In this document: piece after piece, positions 23,220-31,490 of the stretch
Layout of the letters: the number at the start of each line of letters is the position of its first letter
Position numbering within the stretch: position 1 is the stretch's first letter
Assembly (NCBI RefSeq): GCF_018885305.1
Contig: NZ_CP076544.1
Coordinates: forward strand, 992,001 to 1,056,000
DNA length: 64,000 nucleotides
Reading direction: 5' to 3'
Source of the DNA: Curtobacterium sp. L6-1
Lineage (GTDB): Bacteria; Actinomycetota; Actinomycetes; Actinomycetales; Microbacteriaceae
Translations under genes and position numbers: made by a program
Notes under the pieces: generated by a model
What the model was told of the DNA's origin: nothing
Databases searched by the model: none
The model's input: the letters and a program-made list of their open reading frames with translations, nothing else

Positions 23220-23261
23220 CGAGAGGCCACCAGCACTCGATAGGGTGCTGGTGGCCTCTCG
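23220..23261 (+). terminator. Terminator after gltD
   Basis: A perfect 17-bp stem (23220-23236 with 23245-23261) with an 8-nt loop, 18 bp after the gltD stop. GC-rich with only a short GTCGTT tail, as is usual in high-GC actinobacteria. Confidence 0.85.
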
Positions 23262-23300
23262 TCGTTCCCGCGAAGCCACTCCACCACACGAAGGAATCCA

Positions 23301-24746
23301 TTGAGACGCGCAAAGATCGTTTCGACGCTCGGACCTGCGACCTCCGACTACGAGGTCGTCAAGCAGATCATCCAGGCCGGGGTCGACGTGGCCCGCCTGA
23401 ACCTCAGCCACGGTGACTACAGCGTGCACGAGGCCAACTACGTGAACGTCCGCCGGGCCGCCGAGGAGCTGGGCAAGCCCGTCGCGATCCTGGTCGACCT
23501 GCAGGGCCCCAAGATCCGCCTCGCGAAGTTCGCCGACGGGCCGCACGAGCTGGCCGTCGGTGACGTCTTCACGATCACGACCGAGGACGTCCCGGGCACG
23601 AAGGAGATCTGCGGGACGACCTTCAAGGGCCTGCCGCAGGACGTGAAGCCGGGCGACCCGCTGCTCATCGACGACGGTCGCGTGCGCCTGCGCGTCCTCG
23701 ACACCGACGGCGTGCGCGTCCGGACCGAGGTCGTCGTCGCCGGCACCGTCTCGAACAACAAGGGCATCAACCTGCCGGGTGTGGCGGTGAACGTCCCCGC
23801 GCTCAGCGAGAAGGACGAGGCCGACCTCCGCTGGGGCATCCGGATGGGCGCCGACCTCATCGCCCTCTCGTTCGTCCGGAACGCGGCCGACGTCGAGCGT
23901 GCCCACCAGATCATGGACGAGGAGGGCAAGCGTCTCCCCGTCATCGCCAAGGTCGAGAAGCCGCAGGCCGTCGACGCGCTCGAGGAGATCATCGACGCCT
24001 TCGACTCGATCATGGTCGCCCGCGGTGACCTCGGCGTCGAGCTCCCGCTCGAGGCGGTCCCGATCGTGCAGAAGCGTGCGGTCGAGCTCTCGCGCCGCAT
24101 GGCCAAGCCGGTCATCGTCGCGACGCAGATGCTCGAGTCGATGATCTCGTCGCCCATCCCGACCCGCGCCGAGACCTCCGACGTCGCGAACGCGGTCCTC
24201 GACGGTGCCGACGCGGTCATGCTCTCCGGCGAGACGAGCGTCGGTGAGTACCCGGTGGAGACGGTCCGCACCATGGCGCGCATCGTCGAGTCCACCGAGG
24301 ACCACGGCCTCGAGCGCATCGCCCCGCTCGGCACGAAGCCGCGCACCCTCGGCGGCGCGATCACCCTCGCCGCGGTCGAGATCGCGGAGTTCACCGAAGC
24401 GTCCTACCTCTGCGTCTTCACCGAGTCCGGTGACTCGGCCCGCCGCATGTCGCGGCTGCGCCACGGTCTGCCGATCATCGCGTTCACCCCGAACGAGGCC
24501 ACCCGTCGTCGCCTGGCGATGACGTGGGGCGTCCGCTCCTACCTGGTGGACCGCAAGACGCACACCGATGAGCTCTTCTCGCAGGTCGACGACGTCCTCA
24601 TCGGCAACGGTCTCGCCGTCCCCGGTGACCGGGTCATCGTCACGGCCGGTTCTCCCCCCGGACTCGAGGGATCGACGAACGACCTGCGCGTGCACCGGGT
24701 CGGCGACGCGCACGCCGAGGCCGCGCCGGCCTACGTCCGCGACTGA
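23301..24746 (+). CDS. pyk: Pyruvate kinase
   Basis: Last glycolytic step: PEP + ADP to pyruvate + ATP. 481 residues. N-terminal RRAKIVSTLGPAT; catalytic Lys in PVIAKVEKPQAVD near 213-225; metal site IMVARGDLGVELPLEAVP near 236-253; MLESMISSPIPTRAETSDVANAVLDG follows (given here as two joined motifs). It starts with TTG at 23301, preceded by AAGGAATCCA; no better ATG or GTG lies nearby in frame. It is monocistronic, with terminators on both sides. Confidence 0.97.
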   Translation: MRRAKIVSTLGPATSDYEVVKQIIQAGVDVARLNLSHGDYSVHEANYVNVRRAAEELGKPVAILVDLQGPKIRLAKFADGPHELAVGDVFTITTEDVPGTKEICGTTFKGLPQDVKPGDPLLIDDGRVRLRVLDTDGVRVRTEVVVAGTVSNNKGINLPGVAVNVPALSEKDEADLRWGIRMGADLIALSFVRNAADVERAHQIMDEEGKRLPVIAKVEKPQAVDALEEIIDAFDSIMVARGDLGVELPLEAVPIVQKRAVELSRRMAKPVIVATQMLESMISSPIPTRAETSDVANAVLDGADAVMLSGETSVGEYPVETVRTMARIVESTEDHGLERIAPLGTKPRTLGGAITLAAVEIAEFTEASYLCVFTESGDSARRMSRLRHGLPIIAFTPNEATRRRLAMTWGVRSYLVDRKTHTDELFSQVDDVLIGNGLAVPGDRVIVTAGSPPGLEGSTNDLRVHRVGDAHAEAAPAYVRD

Positions 24747-24757
24747 GTCCGGTCCAC

Positions 24758-24800
24758 CGACGGGAGGCCGTCACCCCTCGTGGGTGGCGGCCTCCCGTCG
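24758..24800 (+). terminator. Terminator after pyk
   Basis: A 19-bp stem with one G-U pair (24758-24776 with 24782-24800) and a 5-nt loop, starting 11 bp after the pyk stop. Its arms carry the CGACGGGAGGC/GCCTCCCGTCG motif of the dispersed hairpin family. Confidence 0.85.
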
Positions 24801-24893
24801 TCCCGGCCGGGAGGCGCTGCCGGCGTCCGACGCGACCCTCGCCTGGGTACCGTGGTCGGCGTCCCGACCGACCGAGCACGCGAGGAGCGTCGC

Positions 24894-26033
24894 ATGGGTG
24901 ATCCGAGCCTCCAGTCCGCCACCGCGACGCGGTCGCGGGCCGACGTGCAGCGCTGGCGGCGCTACCTGGCGGACGAGCGTGCCGAGGCGGCCGTCTACCG
25001 GAACCTCGCGTCACGCCGGTCGGGCGAGGAGCGCGAGATCCTCGTCGCCCTCGCCGAGGCCGAGGGCCGGCACGAGCAGCACTGGCGGGACCTGCTCGGC
25101 GACGACGTCGGGCGGCCCCTCGCCGGCAGCCTGCGGACGCGCGTGCTCGCGGCGCTGGCGAAGCGGTTCGGGTCGGTGTTCGTGCTCGCGCTGATGCAGC
25201 GGGCCGAGGACCGCTCGCCCTACGCGGACGACGACGACGCCACCGCGCAGATGGCGGCCGACGAGCGGATCCACGGCGAGGTCGTCCGTGGGCTCGCGAA
25301 CCGCGGGCGCATGCGCTTGTCCGGGACCTTCCGCGCCGCGGTGTTCGGCGCGAACGACGGCCTCGTGTCGAACCTGGCGCTCATCATCGGCATCAGCGCC
25401 TCCGGGGCCGACCGGCACGTCGTCCTGCTGAGCGGCGTCGCCGGCCTGCTCGCGGGTGCGCTGTCGATGGGCGCGGGCGAGTACGTGTCGGTCCGGTCGC
25501 AACGGGAACTGCTCGACGCGTCGGCCCCGCACCCGGAGGCCCAGCGCGCGGTCGCGGACCTCGACGTCGACGCGAACGAGCTCGCCCTCGTGTACCGCGC
25601 CCGCGGCATGTCGGAGGCGGAGGCCGCGACGCACGCGGACGAGGTGCTCGCCACCATGCTCGCGGCCCCGACGACCGGTGGCGTGCCGGTCGTCCGGTCG
25701 CGGTCGGCGCTGCCGCGTGCCGCAGCGGGTGAGGCGTCGGACGACCACGAGGCGATTGGCACCGGGACGAGCGCGGCGCTGTCGAGCTTCTGCTTCTTCG
25801 CCTCGGGGGCGGTGATCCCGGTGCTGCCGTACCTGGTCGGCCTCGACGGGTGGGCCGCCATCGGGACCGCTGCGGGGCTGGTCGGGCTCGCCCTGCTCGG
25901 CACCGGAGCGGTGGTGGGGGTGCTGAGCGGTGCGTCGCCGCTCCGACGTGCGCTCCGTCAGCTCGGGATCGGCCTCGGTGCCGCCGCGGTGACGTACGGG
26001 CTCGGGCTGCTCTTCGGGACCGGCCCCGCCTAG
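24894..26033 (+). CDS. VIT1/CCC1 transporter with N-terminal rubrerythrin-like domain
   Basis: Predicted membrane exporter of Fe2+ or Mn2+. 379 residues in two parts. The N-terminal 130 or so residues form a ferritin/rubrerythrin-like helical domain with spaced Glu/His (EREILVALAEAEGRHEQHW; DERIHGEVV) that could bind iron. The rest is a VIT1 domain: FGANDGLVSNLALIIGI near 150-166, GALSMGAGEYVSVRSQREL near 188-206, and three C-terminal helices. ATG 24894 with CGAGGAGCGTCGC upstream is preferred over the longer open frame that starts in the pyk terminator. Metal choice is inferred from family only. Confidence 0.9.
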   Translation: MGDPSLQSATATRSRADVQRWRRYLADERAEAAVYRNLASRRSGEEREILVALAEAEGRHEQHWRDLLGDDVGRPLAGSLRTRVLAALAKRFGSVFVLALMQRAEDRSPYADDDDATAQMAADERIHGEVVRGLANRGRMRLSGTFRAAVFGANDGLVSNLALIIGISASGADRHVVLLSGVAGLLAGALSMGAGEYVSVRSQRELLDASAPHPEAQRAVADLDVDANELALVYRARGMSEAEAATHADEVLATMLAAPTTGGVPVVRSRSALPRAAAGEASDDHEAIGTGTSAALSSFCFFASGAVIPVLPYLVGLDGWAAIGTAAGLVGLALLGTGAVVGVLSGASPLRRALRQLGIGLGAAAVTYGLGLLFGTGPA

Positions 26034-26053
26034 CCAGCGGCCCGTGACGGCGA

Positions 26054-26116
26054 ACGGCGGACGGCGGACGGCAGATGCCGGACGGCGGACGGCGGACGGC
26101 GGACGGCGGACGGCGG
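26054..26116. repeat. Nine-unit heptamer tandem array (ACGGCGG)
   Basis: Nine 7-bp units in exact register fill 26054-26116: seven are perfect ACGGCGG, one is ACGGCAG and one is ATGCCGG. The array lies between the convergent VIT1 and DUF308 genes and probably varies in copy number by slippage. No clear terminator hairpin is seen in this gap. Confidence 0.9.
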
Positions 26117-26187
26117 CATCGGCGTACCGATGCCCAGCGGCGGTGCCTGCTGGTCGGCGTCGGGCGTCGGGCGGCGACGCGTGCGGT

Positions 26188-26727
26188 TCAGCGTCGGGCG
26201 GCGGCGCGTGCCGGCAGCAGCAGGAGCGCCGCACTGCCCACGCCGACGAGGGCGATGCCGGCCAGGACGGTGAACACCTCGAGGGCCGTGGTGGGGGCGA
26301 GGAGCACGGCGACGCCGCAGAGCACCGACAGCACCCCGCTGACCACCGTCGGGACGCGGGAGGACCCGGGGTGCCCGACCGCCGCGCCGACCAGCGCGGC
26401 GATGCCCTCGACGACGAACCCGACCCCGGCGAGGACCGCGTAGACGACCAGCGGCACGGCCGGGTCGACCAGGGCCACGAGTCCGGCGAGGCCGACCAGG
26501 ACGCCGACGACGCCCGAGGTCCAGCGCCACACCGGCGACGTGCCGTGGCCGCGGGCGGCGGCGAAGACGCGCATCGCTCCGGCGACGACGAGGTACACGC
26601 CGAACAGCAGTGCGACGAGGACGAGCGTCGGCCGGGGCCAGACGACGGCGACCACGCCGGCCACCACCGCCACGACGGCGGTGACGATGACGAACGCTCG
26701 GAACGTGCGGACGGCACGTGAGTCCAC
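26188..26727 (-). CDS. DUF308 (HdeD-like) membrane protein
   Basis: 179 residues with six predicted membrane helices arranged as three pairs, the pattern of DUF308/HdeD proteins: FRAFVIVTAVVAVVAGVVAV near 9-28, LVLVALLFGVYLVVAGAM near 35-52, then pairs near 69-90, 94-112, 121-142 and 150-172. HdeD is linked to acid resistance in E. coli, but that role cannot be assumed here. GTG start at 26727 follows AGGGAGGAGCCCC. It stands alone, divergent from the tRNA gene. Confidence 0.8.
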   Translation of the reverse strand: MDSRAVRTFRAFVIVTAVVAVVAGVVAVVWPRPTLVLVALLFGVYLVVAGAMRVFAAARGHGTSPVWRWTSGVVGVLVGLAGLVALVDPAVPLVVYAVLAGVGFVVEGIAALVGAAVGHPGSSRVPTVVSGVLSVLCGVAVLLAPTTALEVFTVLAGIALVGVGSAALLLLPARAAARR

Positions 26728-26822
26728 GGGGCTCCTCCCTGACCGATCAGCCGGACCTCCGACCGTACCGCGCGTCGGACGACTCCGTCAGGACCGGCCC
26801 GGCCCGGGCCGCCGTCGGCTGC

Positions 26823-26828
26823 TACGCT
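26823..26828 (+). promoter_or_regulatory. -10 box of the tRNA-Leu gene (TACGCT)
   Basis: TACGCT lies 10 nt before the mature tRNA 5' end, right spacing for a short 5' leader. Confidence 0.45.
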
Positions 26829-26838
26829 GGCTCCGCTC

Positions 26839-26918
26839 GCGAGTGTGGTGGAATGGTAGACACGGGGCACTCAAAATGCTCTGCCTCTGGCGTGCGGGTT
26901 CGAGTCCCGCCACTCGTA
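26839..26918 (+). tRNA. tRNA-Leu (anticodon CAA)
   Basis: Class II cloverleaf read by eye. The acceptor GCGAGTG pairs with CACTCGT (first pair G-U), discriminator A. The anticodon stem GGGCA/TGCTC encloses loop CTCAAAA with anticodon CAA, which reads UUG. The variable arm GCC-TCT-GGC is typical of Leu. The T arm GCGGG-TTCGAGT-CCCGC is perfect. CCA is not encoded. Confidence 0.95.
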
Positions 26919-26984
26919 CTCGGTCCGCGTCGGCTCGGCGCCGGACCCTTCCGGCGGGTTGCCGCGGACGGATCGAGCGTCTAG

Positions 26985-26990
26985 TAGGCT
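26985..26990 (+). promoter_or_regulatory. -10 box of a predicted leaderless pdtaR transcript (TAGGCT)
   Basis: TAGGCT ends 7 nt before GTG 26998 and no Shine-Dalgarno sequence is present. Confidence 0.55.
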
Positions 26991-26997
26991 CTCCGTC

Positions 26998-27603
26998 GTG
27001 AGTGACACAGAAGCAACCGCAGCCGCACCCCGTCGCGTCGTCGTCGCCGAGGACGAGTCGCTCATCCGCCTCGACATCGTCGAGATCCTCCGCGACAACG
27101 GGTTCGACGTGGTCGGCGAAGCCGGCGACGGTGAGACCGCCGTGCAGCTCGCGACGGACCTGCGTCCCGACCTCGTCATCATGGACGTCAAGATGCCCCA
27201 GCTCGACGGCATCTCCGCAGCCGAGAAGCTGTCGAAGAACCACATCGCCCCGGTCGTCCTCCTCACGGCGTTCAGCCAGAAGGAGCTCGTCGAGCGTGCG
27301 ACCGAGGCCGGTGCACTGGCCTACGTCGTGAAGCCCTTCACCCCGAACGACCTGCTCCCCGCGATCGAGATCGCCCTCTCGCGGTACCAGCAGATCATCA
27401 CGCTCGAGGCCGAGGTCGCCGACCTCGTCGAGCGCTTCGAGACTCGCAAGCTCGTCGACCGCGCCAAGGGCCTGCTCAACGAGAAGATGGGCCTCACCGA
27501 GCCCGAGGCCTTCCGCTGGATCCAGAAGGCCTCGATGGACCGCCGCCTGACCATGCACGACGTCGCGAAGGCGATCATCGAGCAGCTCAGCGCGAAGAAG
27601 TAA
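26998..27603 (+). CDS. pdtaR: ANTAR-domain response regulator (PdtaR-like)
   Basis: Two-component response regulator whose output is RNA-binding antitermination rather than DNA binding. 201 residues: receiver domain with acidic pair in VVVAEDESL, phosphoacceptor Asp near residue 63 in VIMDVKMPQLDG, and Lys near 112 in YVVKPFTP; ANTAR domain near 135-195 (VDRAKGLLNEKMGLTEPEAFRWIQ in two overlapping motifs). The partner kinase PdtaS is not in the window. GTG 26998 is chosen for the -10 spacing over an upstream in-frame start 13 codons earlier. Confidence 0.9.
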   Translation: MSDTEATAAAPRRVVVAEDESLIRLDIVEILRDNGFDVVGEAGDGETAVQLATDLRPDLVIMDVKMPQLDGISAAEKLSKNHIAPVVLLTAFSQKELVERATEAGALAYVVKPFTPNDLLPAIEIALSRYQQIITLEAEVADLVERFETRKLVDRAKGLLNEKMGLTEPEAFRWIQKASMDRRLTMHDVAKAIIEQLSAKK

Positions 27604-27620
27604 CGAGCCCCCGCTCGCTC

Positions 27621-27665
27621 ACGCGGAGAGCGCCGCCGGACCTGGTCCGGCGGCGCTCTCCGCGT
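27621..27665 (+). terminator. Terminator after pdtaR
   Basis: A near-perfect palindrome: 22-bp stem (27621-27642 with 27644-27665), 1 nt at the centre, so a real loop would open the inner pairs. It starts 18 bp after the pdtaR stop. Confidence 0.85.
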
Positions 27666-27740
27666 TCCGGGCCACGGCACGAGCCGGACGGGAGACGCGG
27701 CTCAGCCCCGCCGCACACCGTGACCTGGCAGGGTGGAGCC

Positions 27741-28211
27741 GTGGACGACGTGGTGATCCGTTCCTCCCGGCCGGAGGACATGCCGATGGTGGCCGACCTG
27801 CGCTGGCGGTGGAGCGTGGACGAGGACGGACGGGCCGCGTCGGTGACCCGGGACGAGTACCGCGAGGCGATGACCGCGTTCGCCCGTGAGCACGCCGACT
27901 CGCACCGCTGTGTCGTCGCGGAGCGCGACGGGACCGTGCTCGGCATGGCGTGGCTCGCGTTGAACGCCCGTCCGCCGATGCCGCACCGGCCGCGGGGGCG
28001 CGTCGCGGCCGAGCTGCAGAGCGTCTACGTGCACCCGGACCTGCGTGGCGGGGGTGTCGCGAGGAGGCTCGTCGCCGCCCTGCTCGACGCCGCGGACGAG
28101 GCCGGTGCGGAGCGTGTCGTCGTGCACTCGAGCGTCGACGGCGAGACGCTCTACCGCCGGCTCGGGTTCGGGGACGCGCGCCTGCTGCTGCAGCGGCCGC
28201 CGGAGGACTGA
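27741..28211 (+). CDS. GNAT family N-acetyltransferase
   Basis: Predicted acetyl-CoA-dependent acetyltransferase of unknown substrate. 156 residues from GTG 27741: VIRSSRPEDMPMVADLRW at the N-terminus, the acetyl-CoA loop QSVYVHPDLRGGGVARRLV near 95-113, and a C-terminal LYRRLGFGDA motif near 139-148. An in-frame GTG 21 bp upstream is possible, but a degenerate -10 (CAGGGT) ends 6 nt before 27741. It is convergent with the thioesterase gene. Confidence 0.85.
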   Translation: MDDVVIRSSRPEDMPMVADLRWRWSVDEDGRAASVTRDEYREAMTAFAREHADSHRCVVAERDGTVLGMAWLALNARPPMPHRPRGRVAAELQSVYVHPDLRGGGVARRLVAALLDAADEAGAERVVVHSSVDGETLYRRLGFGDARLLLQRPPED

Positions 28212-28243
28212 CGTCCCGGCGTCGGCGGAGGAGCGGCCGGGTG

Positions 28244-28303
28244 CCGCTGACCCGTCGACGCCGGTGGGACGACGCCGGCCGGACGACGCCGGTGGGTCAG
28301 CGG
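28244..28303. terminator. Hairpin with 14-bp tandem repeats between convergent genes
   Basis: A 10-bp stem (28244-28253 with 28294-28303) encloses three 14-bp tandem copies of GACGCCGGTGGGAC-like sequence (28257-28298). The right arm contains the stop codon of the thioesterase gene. Probably a bidirectional terminator; the repeat is a local expansion. Confidence 0.6.
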
Positions 28304-28728
28304 GCGTCGCGGATGATGTTGGTGATCCGCACGGTGGAGCAGCGGCGGCCCTCGTCGTCGGTGAGGACGATCTCGTGCGTCGTCAGGGTCCCGCCGAGGT
28401 GGATCGCCGTGCAGGTGCCGGTCACGCGGCCGCTCGTGGCGCTGCGCGTGTGCGAGGCGCTGAGCTCGATGCCGACGGCGTAGCGCCCGGGGCCGGCGTG
28501 CACGTTCGCGGCCATCGACCCGAGGCTCTCGGCGAGCACCACGTACGCACCGCCGTGCAGCAGGCCGGCCGGCTGCCGGTTGCCCTCGACCGGGATCGAC
28601 GCGACGGCACGCTCGGCGCTCAGCTCGGTGACGACCATGCCCATCTTGTCGGCGAGCTGACCCAGCCCGATGTCCTGCGCGGTCGCGAGGGCTCCGGTCG
28701 CCGCCGGGGCGGTCTGTTCGTCGGTCAC
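28297..28728 (-). CDS. PaaI-type hotdog-fold thioesterase
   Basis: Predicted acyl-CoA thioesterase. 143 residues. The catalytic-region motif NRQPAGLLHGGAYVVLAES lies near residues 51-69; GIELSASHTRSA and GGTLTTHEIVLTDDEGR follow. GTG 28728 is preceded by GGAAGG 7 nt upstream; the longer frame would run into the polA promoter and start. It is divergent from polA. The substrate is unknown; menaquinone-linked or phenylacetate-linked roles are both possible in the family. Confidence 0.85.
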   Translation of the reverse strand: MTDEQTAPAATGALATAQDIGLGQLADKMGMVVTELSAERAVASIPVEGNRQPAGLLHGGAYVVLAESLGSMAANVHAGPGRYAVGIELSASHTRSATSGRVTGTCTAIHLGGTLTTHEIVLTDDEGRRCSTVRITNIIRDAR

Positions 28729-28793
28729 GTCGCGATCGGCCTTCCGCGTGGTGGTCCCGCCCGACCGGGCCGCACCCTGTCGGGGGCCGTCGG

Positions 28794-28799
28794 TAGGCT
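28794..28799 (+). promoter_or_regulatory. -10 box of a predicted leaderless polA transcript (TAGGCT)
   Basis: TAGGCT ends 6 nt before the polA GTG, with no Shine-Dalgarno sequence. It lies in the 77-bp divergent gap with the thioesterase gene. Confidence 0.55.
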
Positions 28800-28805
28800 G
28801 TCCGG

Positions 28806-31478
28806 GTGTCGGACTCCGCAAAGCCTACCCTCATGGTCATCGACGGCCACTCGCTCGCCTTCCGGGCCTTCTACGCCCTGCCGGTGGACAGCTTCGTGAA
28901 CCGCGAAGGTCAGCACACGAATGCCATCCACGGCTTCATCTCGATGCTGCTCATGCTCCTGCAGCGCGAGAAGCCGACCCACCTGGCGGTCGCGTTCGAC
29001 ATCTCGCGGTTCTCCTTCCGCACGCGGGAGTACGCCGAGTACAAGGGCACCCGCTCGGAGACCCCGGCGGAGTTCAAGGGCCAGATCCCGCTCCTGCAGC
29101 AGGCGCTCGAGGCGATGGGCATCACGACCGTCACGAAGGAGGACTTCGAGGCGGACGACATCCTCGCGACCCTCTCCAAGCAGGGCGCCGACCAGGGCTT
29201 CCAGGTCTACGTGGTCTCCGGCGACCGCGACTCGATCCAGCTCGTGAACGACGACGTCACGCTGCTGTACCCGTCGGTCCGCGGTGTGTCCGAGCTCACC
29301 CGCTACGACCGCGACAAGGTGTACGAGCGCTACGGCATCGAGCCGCACCAGTACCCGGACATCGCGGCGCTCGTGGGCGAGACCAGCGACAACCTCATCG
29401 GCATCGACAAGGTCGGCGAGAAGACCGCGGTGAAGTGGGTCACGCAGTACGGCTCGCTCGACGGGGTGCTCGAGCACGCCGACGACATCAAGGGCGTGGT
29501 GGGCAACAACCTCCGCGAGCAGAAGGACCGGGCCGTCCGCAACCGCCGGCTCAACCGGCTCGTCACCGACGTCGAGCTGCCCGTCGGGCCGGCCGACGTC
29601 GCCCTCCGACCGATGAACGAAGCGGCGGTGCGCGAGCTCTTCGCGACCCTGCAGTTCCGCACGCTCCTGGACCGCGTGTTCAAGGTCGTCGGCAGCGGCG
29701 AGTCCACCGAGGCCACGTCGACCGAGGGCAGCGTCGAGGACGCCGGGCCCACGCCGCCGCCGGTGAAGACCCTCATCGACGAGGAACTCGGGTACTGGCT
29801 CGAGCGGAAGGCCGCGGCCGACGCCGAGAACGGCTTCGGCGTCGCGGTGGAGGTCATCGACGGCCGCCTCAGCGCGATCGGCATCGCCACGCACGACGAT
29901 GCCGTCCTCGTGCCCGGTGGCAGCGGCGCGCAGGACTACGAGCAGCTCGCCGCCTGGTTCGCCTCGGACGCCCCGAAGCACTTCCACGACGCCAAGGCCG
30001 CGACGAAGGCGCTCGGGACGGCCGGCTTCACGGTCGCGGGGATCACCGGCGACGCCCGCATCACCGGCTGGCTCGCGAACCCCGGCAAGCAGGGGCAGCC
30101 GCTGGCCGACCTCGTCTACCAGGAGCTCGGCGAGGACCTGCCGACGGCGGACCCGAACCAGCTCGTCCCCGAGACCGACCCGGTCAACGTCGGGGTGCAC
30201 GCCTGGTACGTCCTCCGCGTCACGACGGCGCTGCGGGCCCGCGTCGACCCGAGCTCCCTGACCGTGCTCGACGACATCGAGCTGCCGCTGACGTCCGTGC
30301 TCGCGCGGATGGAGACGACCGGTGTCGGCATCGACCGCCCCGTCCTCACCGGGCTCTCGCACGAGCTGGGGGAGCGTGCCGCGGAACTCGCGCAGCAGGC
30401 CTTCGCCGAGATCGGGCACGAGGTCAACCTCGGATCGCCGAAGCAGCTGCAGGAGGTCCTGTTCACCGAGCTCGCGATGCCGAAGACCCGCAAGACGAAG
30501 ACCGGCTTCTCGACCGACGCCGCGAGCCTGGCCGACCTGCAGGAGCAGCACCCGCACCCGTTCCTCGGACTGCTGCTGCAGCACCGCGACGCCACGAAGC
30601 TCCGGCAGATCGTCGACACGCTCGACGCCGCCGTCGTGGACGGGCGCATCCACACCCGGTACGAGCAGACGGGCACGAGCACCGGCCGCGTCTCGTCGAC
30701 CGACCCGAACCTGCAGAACATCCCGGTGAAGACCGCCGTCGGCCGTCGCATCCGGTCGGCGTTCGCCGTCGCCGAGCCCTACACGACGCTCCTCACCGCC
30801 GACTACTCGCAGATCGAGATGCGCATCATGGCGCACCTGTCCGGCGACCCGGCGCTCATCCAGGCGTTCAACGAGGGCGAGGACCTGCACCGCTTCGTCG
30901 GCGCCCGGGTCTTCGGCGTCGAGCCGGCGGACGTCAGCCCCGAGATGCGCACCAAGGTCAAGGCGATGTCCTACGGCCTGGCCTACGGGCTCAGCGCGTT
31001 CGGCCTGTCGAAGCAGCTCCGCATCGAGCAGAGCGAGGCCCGGACGCTGATGACCGAGTACTTTGCGCGGTTCGGCTCGGTCCGCGACTACCTCCGCAAC
31101 GTCGTCGAGCAGGCCCGTGAGGACGGCTACACCGAGACGATCTTCGGACGCCGTCGGCCGTTCCCGGACCTGAAGAGCCCGAACCGGGTCCTCCGCGAGA
31201 ACGCCGAGCGCGCCGCACTCAACGCGCCGATCCAGGGGTCGGCCGCCGACATCATGAAGATCGCGATGCTCGGGGTCGATGCCGACCTGCGCGAGGGCGA
31301 CCTCGGCTCCCGCCTGCTCCTGCAGGTGCACGACGAACTGATCCTCGAGGTCGCACCGGGGGAGCAGGACCGGGTCGAGGAGATCCTCCGCACCCGCATG
31401 GGCGGCGCGGCGGACCTCAGCGTGCCGCTCGAAGTCCAGGTCGGCACGGGCGCCAACTGGGAGGCGGCCGCGCACTGA
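28806..31478 (+). CDS. polA: DNA polymerase I
   Basis: Repair and Okazaki-fragment polymerase. 890 residues. The 5'-nuclease domain (1-300) shows VIDGHSLAFRAFYAL and VVSGDRDSIQLV. The middle 3'-5' exonuclease domain (about 325-480) lacks the usual DxE and other acidic metal ligands, so proofreading is probably lost, as in mycobacterial Pol I. The polymerase domain has motif A TADYSQIEMR near 664-673, the O-helix KVKAMSYGLAYG near 717-728 with Tyr where E. coli has Phe762, and motif C QVHDELILEV near 839-848. GTG 28806 fits the conserved start. Confidence 0.97.
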   Translation: MSDSAKPTLMVIDGHSLAFRAFYALPVDSFVNREGQHTNAIHGFISMLLMLLQREKPTHLAVAFDISRFSFRTREYAEYKGTRSETPAEFKGQIPLLQQALEAMGITTVTKEDFEADDILATLSKQGADQGFQVYVVSGDRDSIQLVNDDVTLLYPSVRGVSELTRYDRDKVYERYGIEPHQYPDIAALVGETSDNLIGIDKVGEKTAVKWVTQYGSLDGVLEHADDIKGVVGNNLREQKDRAVRNRRLNRLVTDVELPVGPADVALRPMNEAAVRELFATLQFRTLLDRVFKVVGSGESTEATSTEGSVEDAGPTPPPVKTLIDEELGYWLERKAAADAENGFGVAVEVIDGRLSAIGIATHDDAVLVPGGSGAQDYEQLAAWFASDAPKHFHDAKAATKALGTAGFTVAGITGDARITGWLANPGKQGQPLADLVYQELGEDLPTADPNQLVPETDPVNVGVHAWYVLRVTTALRARVDPSSLTVLDDIELPLTSVLARMETTGVGIDRPVLTGLSHELGERAAELAQQAFAEIGHEVNLGSPKQLQEVLFTELAMPKTRKTKTGFSTDAASLADLQEQHPHPFLGLLLQHRDATKLRQIVDTLDAAVVDGRIHTRYEQTGTSTGRVSSTDPNLQNIPVKTAVGRRIRSAFAVAEPYTTLLTADYSQIEMRIMAHLSGDPALIQAFNEGEDLHRFVGARVFGVEPADVSPEMRTKVKAMSYGLAYGLSAFGLSKQLRIEQSEARTLMTEYFARFGSVRDYLRNVVEQAREDGYTETIFGRRRPFPDLKSPNRVLRENAERAALNAPIQGSAADIMKIAMLGVDADLREGDLGSRLLLQVHDELILEVAPGEQDRVEEILRTRMGGAADLSVPLEVQVGTGANWEAAAH

Positions 31479-31490
31479 CGTGCGCCGCCA

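Noticed and set aside
26054..26116. CRISPR or phage attachment site at the heptamer array
   Set aside because: Units are 7 bp with no spacers, and there is no integrase or mobile gene nearby.
26839..26918. tRNA gene as an integration site for a mobile element
   Set aside because: No integrase, no repeated tRNA 3' end and normal housekeeping genes on both sides.
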